Below, one piece after another: positions 1 through 8,787 of a stretch of DNA of 10,583 nt. The notes below the pieces were generated by a model that was not told the origin of the DNA, ran no database searches, and saw only the letters and a program-made list of their open reading frames with translations. A program made the translations under genes and the position numbers. The stretch covers positions 23,842-34,424 of the forward strand of contig BEXV01003307.1 of NCBI GenBank assembly GCA_003118195.1. Reading direction: 5' to 3'. The stretch is from Hemicentrotus pulcherrimus (Eukaryota > Echinodermata > Echinoidea > Camarodonta > Strongylocentrotidae). How positions within the stretch are numbered: position 1 is the stretch's first letter; each line of letters begins with the position of its first letter.

Positions 1-107
1 TTCCTTGAAATATGAAACCAATGTGTCAGCATCTTCGGATGGACATAAAGAGGCCTCTATCCTTCCAGATGTTCTACTGTCTACTGCGGATGTGAAGTCA
101 TTCAGTG
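1..107 (+). other. Possible 3' part of a coding exon (unidentified)
   Basis: An open + frame read from position 5 gives a polar, protein-like stretch (ETNVSASSDGHKEAS, then ILPDVLLSTADVKSFS) with coding-like base composition. Positions 13-107 are identical, base for base, to 1202-1296 in the second copy, while the following sequence differs by several percent plus indels. That contrast could mean coding constraint up to about 104-107. The frame stays open to 307 in copy 1 but hits a stop soon after in copy 2, because of a 2-base insertion after 1296. The real exon, if any, therefore ends near 104-107. The only candidate donor there (A/GTGACA in copy 1, A/GTGTTA in copy 2) is weak. I do not recognise the protein and cannot say whether it belongs to the DAPK gene downstream. 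Confidence 0.22.
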
Positions 108-1200
108 ACATACTCCACATTTTGTCATGCTTTCTGTTTGAGGCTTTTATTGGATCCCAAATAGTAATATTGCTTGATACCATACATGTACACATGTATG
201 TGTCTGTCACAGTTTTGATAGCCATATTAGTGGCTGGTCTTTTTCATGGATTTCATGTAATTTGTGAATCAATGTTCATGTACGAAGGAACAAGTACATG
301 TAGGTGACACCCAACGTTTCTGCAGCTAAAAAGAGATTAGAGAACTTTGACTATGTGCATGTATATGTATATGTATATGCTGGTATTATCTAGATAACAA
401 TCCTTAAAGAAGAGATTTACATGTAATGGAAGAGAATACAACAATATTTATTTAGAACACTGGTAGCTTTTTAAAAAATTTTTTTATTGTGTACATAGAG
501 TATCAGTAATGAAATCATTTCTACATAAAGCATGTGCAATACTGTATATCAATATATCAGTCCAGATCTTCGGGGTGCTGTTTATATTATACCAGAAGCT
601 CAACCACTAAGATTCTGCAGAATATAATGGATCATAGTTTTCACTTAAAGCGAAGGTTGAGTTTTGGAAAAGGTGAAATATGATTTGTGAGCTACATGTA
701 CCTCAGACTTGTATTATCAGCTGGAAGATATGTCTCCTGGATAAAAGGTAACCCTTTGAATACACCTACCCTCATATTTGTATGACTATTCTAAACATTT
801 TAAAACAAACTTTCATCATCATACCACATGTGTAGACATTTTTTGTCTGTAATCACTAGCATGACTATTAAAGTCAATTTAAAAAAAAAAAATTCTAATG
901 AAACTAAAATAAACACAATTTGTTTTGATGCACACTTTTTAAAAATCAGTCCTTCACATTGCTTCCAGACAGTTTCTTGAATGATGTAATCACAGGAGTT
1001 GTGAGTGATTGCAGTCTCCTGTCTAATTTAAAATGTACATACATGTAGTTGCGATTAATATCAACTCTTTAAAACACGCAGCCCGGAACTCATGTTATAC
1101 TTTAAACCAACAAAATCAGACATTTATACTTTAAGGGCAACACTGCGACTTAAAATCCTTGGCCATTATCATACATGTATGTTCAGCCCGTGGAACTAAC
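13..1200 (+). repeat. Copy 1 of a ~1.19 kb direct duplication
   Basis: The segment matches 1202-2705 throughout in the same orientation, with roughly 5% substitutions by eye and scattered small indels. It ends with gtggaactaac immediately before the N at 1201. It contains the empty site (CCAGA, 562-566) of the MITE present in copy 2. Apart from the possible exon at the left end it is AT-rich non-coding sequence with many TACATGTA words. The sharp end at the N suggests a contig end. Confidence 0.9.
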
Positions 1201-1201
1201 N
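1201..1201. other. Assembly gap (N) at the junction of the two copies
   Basis: A single N lies exactly between the last base of copy 1 and the first base of copy 2. This marks a contig join or unresolved base rather than biology. Confidence 0.9.
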
Positions 1202-2705
1202 TGAAACCAATGTGTCAGCATCTTCGGATGGACATAAAGAGGCCTCTATCCTTCCAGATGTTCTACTGTCTACTGCGGATGTGAAGTCATTCAGTGTTAC
1301 ATACTCCACATTTTGTCACGCTCTCTGTTTGAGGCTTGTATTGTATCCCAAATAGTAATATTGCTTTACCATATGTACATGTACAGTGTACATGTATCTT
1401 TAATAGTTTTGATAGCCATATTAGTGGCTGGTCTTTTTCATGGATTTCATGTAATTTGTGAATCCATGTTTAATGTACGAAGGAACAAGCACATGTACAT
1501 GCACATTGGAGGTGACACCCAATGTTTCTGCAGCTGAAAAGAGATTAGATAACTTTGACTATACATACACATGTGCATGTATATATGCTGGTATTATATA
1601 GATAGCAATCCTTAAAGAAGAGATGTAATGGAAGAGAATACAATGATATTTATTCAGAACACTGATAGCTTCTTTCTTTTTTTATTGTGTACATAGATTA
1701 TCAGTAATGAAATCATTTCTACATAAAGCATGTGAAAACATGTCAGTCCAATACTGTATATCAATATATCAGTCAAGAGGGTGTTTCACAAAGATCCCAA
1801 GTTGAACTTATCTCTAAGTAGGACTTATCAAGTATGGAAAGCCGTTAGCATCATTGAAAATATTTTGTAAAAATTATTTGTAATGGCATAAAATGCTGAT
1901 TCAAATCATTCATATTTTCCATTATCTTGGGAGATTTTATGTTCTCGATGTGGAATTTATGAAAAGTCTAAAATACTTGATTTTTACTTTTAAATATATT
2001 TTATTTTAAGGCTACAAATGGCTCCCCATTATTTTTAAGTCCAACTTAGAGTTAAGTTCCACTTAAGATCTTTGTGAAACACCCCCAGATCTTCAGGGCG
2101 CTATTGATATAAAGCATTATACAAGAAGCTCAACCACTAAGATTATGCAGAATATAGTGGATATTTATCACTTTAAAGAGAAGGTAGAGTTTTGTAATGG
2201 GTGAAATATGATTTGTGAGCTTCCTCAGTCTTGTATTGTCAGCTGGAGGATTGTCATCCGGGAGAAATGTCTCCTGGATAAAAGGTAACCCTTTGAATAC
2301 CGCATATTCGTATGACTATTCTGAACATTTTGAAACAAAATTTCATCATCATACCACATGTGTAAACATTTTTTGTCTGTATTCACTAGCATGACCGAGT
2401 CAATTTAAAAAAAAATTTCTAATGAACTAAAATAAACACAATTTGTTTTAATGTACACTATCAAAATCAGTCCTTCCCATTGCTTCTAGACAGTTTCTTG
2501 TATGATGTAATCACATGAGTTGTGAGTGATTGCAGTCCTGTCTAATTTAAAATGTACATAGTTGCGAATAATATCAACTCTTCAAAACACGCGGCCCGGA
2601 ACTCACGTTTACGTTTAACCAACAAAATCAGACATTTATACTTTAAGGGCAACACTGCTACTTAAATCCTTGGCTATAATCATATTATCAGCCTGTGGTA
2701 CTAAC
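1202..2705 (+). repeat. Copy 2 of the ~1.19 kb duplication, with a 306-bp insertion
   Basis: The segment begins with tgaaaccaatgtg directly after the N and ends with gtggtactaac, after which unique sequence (agggttaatcgcc) continues. Removing the MITE and its extra target copy (311 bp) leaves 1193 bp, against 1188 bp in copy 1. Differences are substitutions and short indels spread over the non-coding part; the first 95 bp are identical to copy 1. Such divergence fits two alleles of a highly heterozygous marine invertebrate as well as it fits a recent duplication. Confidence 0.9.
1779..2084. mobile_element. 306-bp MITE with 49-bp terminal inverted repeats and 5-bp TSD
   Basis: The ends GGGTGTTTCACAAAGATC and its reverse complement open inverted repeats of about 49 bp (1779-1827 and 2036-2084) that differ at 5 positions. 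The arms carry AAGT...ACTTA sub-motifs. The flanks are CAAGA (1774-1778) and CCAGA (2085-2089), a 5-bp target duplication with one mismatch. The other copy has a single CCAGA at 562-566 with no insert, so both boundaries are set by an empty-site comparison. There is no coding capacity: the AT-rich interior is only about 208 bp. It is a non-autonomous DNA transposon, and I cannot name the superfamily with confidence. Confidence 0.88.
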
Positions 2706-3036
2706 AGGGTTAATCGCCCTAGACACAAAGACAATTAGGTGCTCCCCGATCACATTACTCAAACAAGGCAGTGAGCAAAGTTCAATACCATTTCCTTGAG
2801 TAGGCGAAGACATTGAGAATGTTCTACAAGGAACGCGAGTAGATTTACAAGGAGTACGTCCACTGGATGGATCCTATAGCAAGGGGCCGTCGCACTTGAC
2901 GGGAGAAGTGCCAGCGGCTGGGATTGGGTGCGCTCTACGCACACATGGATCCTTGAATGCCTTGGAAGAGTCTTTCAAATAGAGAATAACCCCCAATAAA
3001 AGAAAAACGTTCACATACACATTGTGTGCATGTACA
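2706..3036. other. Unassigned GC-richer stretch, possibly decayed coding sequence
   Basis: About 2790-2960 is visibly richer in GC than its surroundings. One + frame reads protein-like segments (for example IYKEYVHWMDPIARGRR) but is cut by in-frame stops at 2801, 2840, 2897 and 2954. The minus strand has a 61-codon open frame (2759-2944) with no family I recognise. It may be a relic of a mobile element gene or chance. No tRNA or other RNA fold is evident. Confidence 0.25.
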
Positions 3037-3075
3037 GTATTAGTTCAGTTCAGTTTAGTCTTTATTCACCCTTAA
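3037..3075 (-). mobile_element. Possible 3' tail of a LINE-like retroelement (minus strand)
   Basis: Read on the minus strand, the sequence gives GGGTGAATAAAG, with an AATAAA signal, followed by a short repeated tail of AACTGAACTGAACT type. Repeated short-motif tails without poly(A) are typical of CR1-like non-LTR elements. The element body would lie to the right (about 3076-3283), but its minus-strand frame (3055-3261, 68 codons) has no reverse transcriptase motif that I can see, so at most a 3' UTR fragment is present. A 16-bp word is repeated at 3037-3052 and 3284-3299 and could be a target duplication. Confidence 0.3.
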
Positions 3076-3299
3076 AAAAAAACATATACTAATATACTGT
3101 ATGAACAACAGAGCATCATCAATTGAAAACACTACAGAGCAATTAGACAAAAGAAATATTGAGAATGTAGGCCTACTGAAGAGAGTTTCAGAATATTTTA
3201 CAGATGATTTTTTTTTGTGGTTTAAATTAGAAAATGATATCTTGAACTCTGAAGCATTCAAATCTTGTCATTTTGTAATGTTTGTATTAGTTCAGTTCA
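3037..3299 (+). repeat. 16-bp direct repeats bounding a 231-bp segment
   Basis: The word gtattagttcagttca occurs at 3037-3052 and again at 3284-3299, with 231 bp between. It could be the target duplication of a retroelement insertion. However, part of the word (ttcagttca) also resembles a LINE tail motif, so two tails of the same family are an alternative. Confidence 0.5.
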
Positions 3300-3584
3300 A
3301 ATAAAAAAATTTCATATTTAACATACAAAAACGTGATTGATGTGGAACTACATGTGTACATGTGTTTTGCAATAATGGGAACATGTAGTGGAAAGTCTTT
3401 TTGAAGCACATACTCTGACATTTCCATACCACAGACTTGAAATCCAATATGAAAAAGAAACCCAAATGAATGTACCATGGAGTGGCTAGTAACTCCATGA
3501 ATGTACCGTGTACATGTAGGTTTATGCTTTACATGTCATTCAAGGATGATGACGTACATAAAGTGTACTTAATACCAATACCGA

Positions 3585-3689
3585 AAAAGGAATTTGTTCA
3601 AAACATTTTAGGCTTTTGCTTTTCACTCTGCATGAACTGCATGCATGCATCAGAAGAAAATGGAAAGTGATGACGTTACTATTGATTGC
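3585..3689 (+). repeat. Degenerate ~110-bp direct repeat, copy A
   Basis: The segment matches 3845-3966 in order: aggaattt(g)ttcaa, then aggctttt, then a ttcactctgcatgaactgcat-like stretch. It ends in a 30-bp identical block (3660-3689) that contains gtgatgacgttactattg. The middle has diverged much more than the end. It may be a fragment of an unnamed dispersed repeat. The minus-strand open frames here share the peptide AINSNVITFH only because of this repeat. Confidence 0.7.
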
Positions 3690-3844
3690 AGATGAAATAG
3701 TATGTTGTTTAAGGGGGAAATATACTGCCTGCGCTAACATATTAAAAGGAAACCATTCATGATTGTACAAGAATATGAACGCTTAATCCCCAAATGATAT
3801 AACCGTATACATAAAAAACCCTAAGAAGTCAGATAGAAGTTTAG

Positions 3845-3966
3845 AAGGAATTCCTTCAAGACATCTCAGGCTGTTTTTTTTTCTCACTCAATCTGAATGT
3901 TCTGCATTTATGGCTCTGGAAGTGCATCTGAAGAACATGGAAAGTGATGACGTTACTATTGATTGC
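3845..3966 (+). repeat. Degenerate ~110-bp direct repeat, copy B
   Basis: This is the partner of 3585-3689. The last 30 bases (3937-3966) are identical to 3660-3689, at an offset of 277 bp. The earlier part aligns with several substitutions and a small insertion that includes a run of T. Confidence 0.7.
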
Positions 3967-4100
3967 TGTTAGAAGCAATTTGACATGCCGAGAGGCTATG
4001 CAGACTGGGTAACTCAAGCTGGGCGCCTTGTGTGCTGAATACTCAATCATGGGGCCACACGATCAAGATGACGGGAACAAGAGGGTTAGGAAGAAGGGGA

Positions 4101-4122
4101 GGGGGGGGGGGGGGGGGGGGGN
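4101..4122 (+). repeat. 21-base G run ending in an N
   Basis: An uninterrupted run of 21 G follows gaagaagggga and abuts an N at 4122, after which unrelated AT-rich sequence starts. Long G runs stop sequencing reactions, so the N is probably a gap of unknown true size. The G run could form a quadruplex on the + strand, but its length should not be trusted. Confidence 0.85.
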
Positions 4123-5344
4123 TACTCAACTTCATCTTTAAGTCATTTTGAATATTGATAATGATATTTACAGTGTTTACAGCAAAAAGAAAATGGCAAC
4201 TAACAAGCATCAACACAACTATTTGAAGAAAAAAACCTTAAAAAAACAACATGTAAATGTCTAATATTGTGAAGAATAAGAGAACCTGTTTCCTTATATT
4301 TCTAATTTTCTATGCCCCTTTTCCGGAAACATGAATTTAACTTTTTCTGTGAAATTGAGTTGACACTTGACAGCTCTCCTTTTTTAATTTTTTTTTAATA
4401 CTCACTAATTCTATGTAAATTTGGTTGAATTTTCTAAGAGTTTTATAGTTACTCTGATGAAAACTGAAGATCCTATAAATTAGGGCTTTGATGGACAGTG
4501 TTTGAGACAAATAAAGACAAACATCTTGTGAATCATTTCTTTAAGAAATACCTTCTTTTGTAGATCCATACGAATGTGGCATTATATTGTCTTTCAAGAA
4601 AGTCTATTGAAAAATCACTCAGAAAACCGTAAGGACATTTCTAAACAAATAGACAAACAAAAAGAAGACAGATTATCCTCACTGACACTTAATGATTATC
4701 CTGACTCCTGGTGCTGTCCAATGTCCACTTAAAGCAGTTCATGGAACTATAGATTGATATACATATTATGCACTATACAGCCACTTGATATTTTCACACC
4801 GAAATGTGAAAGAGTGTCTTTATAAAAGCTCCATGCAATGAAGTGGTGATGAGTGGAAGTGTGTAGTGGCCAACGATGATGGAACTTTGGGTAGACTGGA
4901 TGAGAAATGGAAGCTGATGGTGTTTATTTTTGAGATGATCAATATCTAAATGTGTCTGTCTCATCTGTCACTTTCCCGAACGCTTCACGGCGTCTGATTA
5001 GGAATGAATATGACAGCCAGGGTGAGTGGGTGTGATGAGTGTGACTGTATGATGCTACAGTGTACATGAACAGTACAGCTCTTTCAATAGTGTCTAAAAT
5101 AGAAATATGGCACTGGATTCTAAAATCAGCCATTGTTTTGCAGAAAACAAGTAGATTTACACATAATTAACCCCCTCCCTCATTAAACAAGGGAATGATA
5201 AAACATATAGATTTACAACACTTCTTTTTTGTTATTTGTTCCACTTCTACCACTTGTTTTCTTTTGGGAATTTATCCTCTTTTTAAAATTGGTAGGCCTA
5301 TAGGCATAGCTAGGGTTGAACAAAATTTTATTTCTATTATTGCA
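4123..5344. other. AT-rich non-coding DNA, no gene seen
   Basis: I find no exon, RNA gene or transposon end here. Open frames are short and unlike any protein I know, including the minus-strand 4939-5133 frame and the + frame from 5195. T-rich tracts occur near 4378-4399. A small perfect inverted repeat, atttctt-t-aagaaat, lies near 4535-4550. Confidence 0.6.
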
Positions 5345-5524
5345 CAGTCAAACCTGCTTGTAGTGACCACCTATATTGGAAGACCACCTGTATACAAACA
5401 CCACATTTTTAAAATTTCCCTTGAAAATGGTTTCTCATTGAAACATGTACATACAAGGAACCTGTACGTAAAGACCACCTGCCTATAAAGACCACTTTTC
5501 CTGTCTCCCTTGGGTGGTCTTTAT
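5345..5524 (+). repeat. Dispersed repeat with 17-bp GACCACC units and a terminal hairpin
   Basis: The repeat opens with cagtcaaacctg (5345-5356). GACCAC-type units begin at 5365, 5382, 5473 and 5490; each close pair is 17 bp apart, giving a unit near AAAGACCACCTGTATAT. The right part is a perfect hairpin: ataaagaccac (5485-5495) pairs with gtggtctttat (5514-5524) around an 18-bp loop. I recall similar GACCACC-type repeats in marine invertebrate genomes, and the CAGTCAAACCT end resembles pogo-like terminal repeats, so it may be a decayed non-autonomous DNA element. No clear right terminal repeat or target duplication is visible. The open frame read across it is not coding. Confidence 0.6.
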
Positions 5525-5549
5525 TGCATCTATAAAATCTCAATCCAAG

Positions 5550-5690
5550 GGCTTAGGGTTCAAATCCCTGCCCAGGACTAACATCTTCTGACAAGACATT
5601 AATCCACATTTTCCACTCTCCACCAAGGTGTACATGTACCTTGCAATCGTTAGTGTAATTGCAGGGCCCCCTCGAAAAGAACATCATTGA
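5550..5690 (+). mobile_element. tRNA-derived SINE fragment
   Basis: A good RNA polymerase III B box, GGTTCAAATCC, lies at 5557-5567. It is followed by ccctgcccagg and then by a stretch of the form ...acaagaca-ttaatccacatttt-ccactctccacc-aaggtgta...gtacc. This resembles the conserved central part of tRNA-derived SINEs common in marine invertebrates. No A box is recognisable upstream, where the 17-bp repeat ends, so the 5' end seems truncated or decayed. The 3' limit is a guess; AT-rich sequence with attatt motifs follows. Confidence 0.55.
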
Positions 5691-6788
<1,098 letters not shown>

Positions 6789-6886
6789 CAATTTTTTGAT
6801 AACCTTCACTAATTTTATAAAAACTGTTAAAAATAAATATAACACTCTGCATCATCTGTTGAGAGCAGAAATGGTGTTATTATTAA

Positions 6887-7212
6887 AGGTATAAACCATC
6901 TTTGGAAATGCCCCCATCTCAAAAAATGAAATGGAAGCTCTTATTACCAATCATGTGAAATAATATGTTTTGACTAATGCGTGATGATACAAATTTTGCC
7001 GGGGAAACCGCCTACCGGTACTAATCGATATCTTTGGTAAATTATTATATCTATTCGGACTGGATATATATTGCATAGTATACATCTTTCTATGTACAAT
7101 GCTTGTAACTTTGCCAAGATTTGGCCAAATTTCTTATCATTTTGATGATTCCAGAACCTTGCAACACACCAATACTTATATGCTAGAGCATTACCAGAGC
7201 TGGGCTGTACCT
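6887..7212. mobile_element. 326-bp MITE flanked by TTAA
   Basis: The ends AGGTATAAACCATCT (6887 on) and, read inward on the other strand, AGGTACAGCCCAGCT (from 7212) form terminal inverted repeats of about 25 bp with 19 matches (6887-6911 and 7188-7212). TTAA sits directly outside both ends (6883-6886 and 7213-7216). TTAA target sites are characteristic of piggyBac elements, but TTAA might instead be part of the repeat itself, so the superfamily is open. There is no transposase; the open frame at 7099-7311 crosses the element boundary and is not a gene. The left end is only about 100 bp downstream of the DAPK donor. Confidence 0.65.
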
Positions 7213-7228
7213 TTAAGCCTTGTTAAGG

Positions 7229-7449
7229 CAGGGCTGTCAACTTTGGGGAACTGCTTCGAGGGAGATCGTACGCAACTTTTGTTTTTTCTGAACAGGGAAG
7301 GGGGGTGTTGAGTAAGAAAGAAAAAAAACAGAAACAAATCAAAGTTCTCACTACCCCACCCCCACCCCCCCTCCCCTGTTGAGCCCCCCAAAATCCAAAA
7401 AAGCCTCCTGCTACGAGCTGATGGGACGACGGGAGGGTCAACAGCCCTG
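7229..7449. mobile_element. 221-bp hAT-like MITE
   Basis: The left end is CAGGGCTGTCAAC and the right end is GTCAACAGCCCTG. As inverted repeats they match at 11 of 13 positions. The CAGGG...CCCTG form is common in hAT elements. The flanks TGTTAAGG (7221-7228) and ATTAAGGT (7450-7457) share TTAAGG; this would be an 8-bp duplication with one base lost or changed. The interior holds a C-rich tract and no coding capacity. It lies 16 bp beyond the end of the TTAA-flanked MITE. Confidence 0.55.
7354..7376 (-). other. Potential G-quadruplex (minus strand)
   Basis: The + strand reads four C runs of 4, 5, 7 and 4 separated by single A, A and T. The minus strand therefore has four G runs with one-base loops, a strong quadruplex pattern. 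It lies inside the hAT-like MITE. In the transcript of a + strand gene it would be the C-rich strand, so any effect would be at the DNA level. Confidence 0.6.
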
Positions 7450-7522
7450 ATTAAGGTTTTTTTCTTTCTTTTTTTGTGAGCAGAAAATTTGGGACATCCC
7501 AGGGGAGTGAGGGGCCACTAAC

Positions 7523-7637
7523 AGCTCATGAGACCGATGGCCCACAAGACCGATTGCCCAGGAGACCAACAGCCCATGCGGCTGACATTGTCGGTCTTGC
7601 GTGTTGTCCGTCTCTTGAGCATTCAGACTTGTGGCCT
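7523..7637. repeat. 16-bp tandem array that switches orientation
   Basis: Four direct 16-bp units start at 7523, 7539, 7555 and 7571: agctcatgagaccgat, ggcccacaagaccgat, tgcccaggagaccaac and agcccatgcggctgac. From 7590 the same unit appears in reverse complement with the same 16-bp step: gtcggtcttgcgtgtt, gtccgtctcttgagca and a weaker unit to 7637. The two halves can fold on each other. From memory, foldback TU transposons of sea urchins carry short tandem repeats of about this size in their inverted arms, so this could be the tip of such an element. No target duplication was identified. Confidence 0.65.
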
Positions 7638-8414
7638 GTAGCTCAGACTACTATCTTAATTGTTCTTTATACTGTACTTCATCACTCAGTTGACAGTCAG
7701 AAAGGCATTCATTCTAAAGTTTCAGTACATATGAGGTAAATCCCTTCCAGAATTCAGCCTGATATTGAAAAAGGACCCCCAACACACCTACATGTACACG
7801 TACAATGTACACGGACTGCAAACCCTAAAGATTTTAATCCAATTTCCATATGAAATTAGCGTATAGTGTAGAGCCCTTTCACTGCATGCAGATGAAATGT
7901 ACATGTACATGCTATGTGTAAACTTTTTCACCTTCACTCATTTAGTGTAGTAATAAATATAAAAGAAAAAAAATCAAATGAAATAAATTAGGCCAAGGAA
8001 AAATTCACACGTGCCTATATTTGTTTAACAGTTCAATGTACATTTGCATTGGAATACATTGTATATACATGAAGGAAGAAAATAATTGAATACAAGATGT
8101 TCTACACATCTGTGCCAGCCCCTGACAAAAAACAGGTTGTCACTACATTTATTTAGGCATAGACATGTATGCAGAAGGCTGCATTGTGGTGAATCATGGT
8201 GATGCTTAATAATGATCGATTTCCAGACAGATATGGAGGACAAAAATGCAAACTTTACGACCCTGGCCCCATCATAAAACAATAGCATTGATGGTTATTT
8301 TGCCATTAATGGTAACTTCCATGGAAACCTTGATTTCAGAGATTGGCTGTTCAGTGATCTTGCCTTGGTAGTTATTACATGTAGTTTATATTGATGTGAA
8401 AGTTACTATCAATA
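7638..8414. other. Non-coding, probably DAPK intron
   Basis: AT-rich sequence with TACATGTA words near 7791, 7899 and 8378. The minus-strand open frame 8025-8288 has no recognised family. I found no exon resembling the expected AGGELF-containing continuation of the DAPK kinase domain. Confidence 0.5.
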
Positions 8415-8785
8415 GGCGCGTCTTCATCATCTCGAGATTGCCAAATAGCCCGCTATTTGGGAAATAATCCCGAGGTAACAAGAGATTTGACCACGAAACT
8501 TGAAACTAGACCTTGAGAAATTAGCTTGAGATATTTTGCCCAGCGTTAGCGTGTATTGCGAATCTTCGGTCTAGTGAAGACACACGGGACAAATAGCTGG
8601 ATATTTTGCCAAATAGTAGGATATTTTGCAAACTATCCCAAGATATCTTGGGATATTATCCCGACCAACTATCCAGCTAATTTGCTACTTTGGTCTAATG
8701 AAGACGCAATTAGCTGGATAGTTTGCGATCGGGATAGTTCAAACTAGCTGGATATTTGGCAATCTCGAGATAGTGAAAACGGGCC
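8415..8785. mobile_element. 371-bp MITE with 33-bp TIRs and TA target duplication
   Basis: The left end (GGCGCGTCTTCATCATCTCG...) and the reverse complement of the right end (GGCCCGTTTTCACTATCTCG...) match at 29 of 33 positions (8415-8447 and 8753-8785). Both contain CTCGAGATTGCCAAATA. TA lies directly outside each end (8413-8414 and 8786-8787), as for Tc1/mariner-type insertion. The interior repeats the motifs ggatattttgc and ggtcta(g/a)tgaagac, and holds a 22-bp perfect palindrome. There is no coding capacity: the + frame 8556-8747 lies wholly inside the element and is an artefact. Confidence 0.85.
8634..8655. repeat. 22-bp perfect palindrome inside the MITE
   Basis: The sequence is symmetric about 8644/8645, with the core cccaagatatcttggg. 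It lies about 45 bp to the right of the element's midpoint. It can form a short cruciform or hairpin. Confidence 0.9.
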
Positions 8786-8787
8786 TA

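Noticed and set aside
108..307. Hydrophobic open frame continuing from the possible exon
   Set aside because: The matching frame in copy 2 is broken by a 2-base insertion and other indels, so the part after about 107 is not under coding constraint.
1313..1537. 74-codon open frame in copy 2
   Set aside because: It reads the same hydrophobic stretch as copy 1 but with frame-changing indels at its ends; this is intronic or intergenic sequence.
2820..2950. Possible tRNA or structured RNA in the GC-richer segment
   Set aside because: No A box and B box pair and no cloverleaf could be drawn.
3668..3675. CRE-like tgacgtta, twice (also near 3948)
   Set aside because: Its recurrence is explained by the degenerate direct repeat, and no promoter context is visible.
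5195..5488. 97-codon open frame on the + strand
   Set aside because: Its second half is a translation of the 17-bp GACCACC repeat, and the first half has no recognisable domain.
7523..7637. CRISPR-like array of short repeats
   Set aside because: The units are contiguous with no spacers, imperfect and partly inverted, in animal DNA.
7476..7739. 87-codon open frame
   Set aside because: It crosses the 16-bp tandem and inverted array, and the peptide is made by the repeat.
8305..8335. X-box (RFX) like site around ccatggaaac
   Set aside because: One half site is good but the other deviates; a single match in intron DNA is expected by chance.
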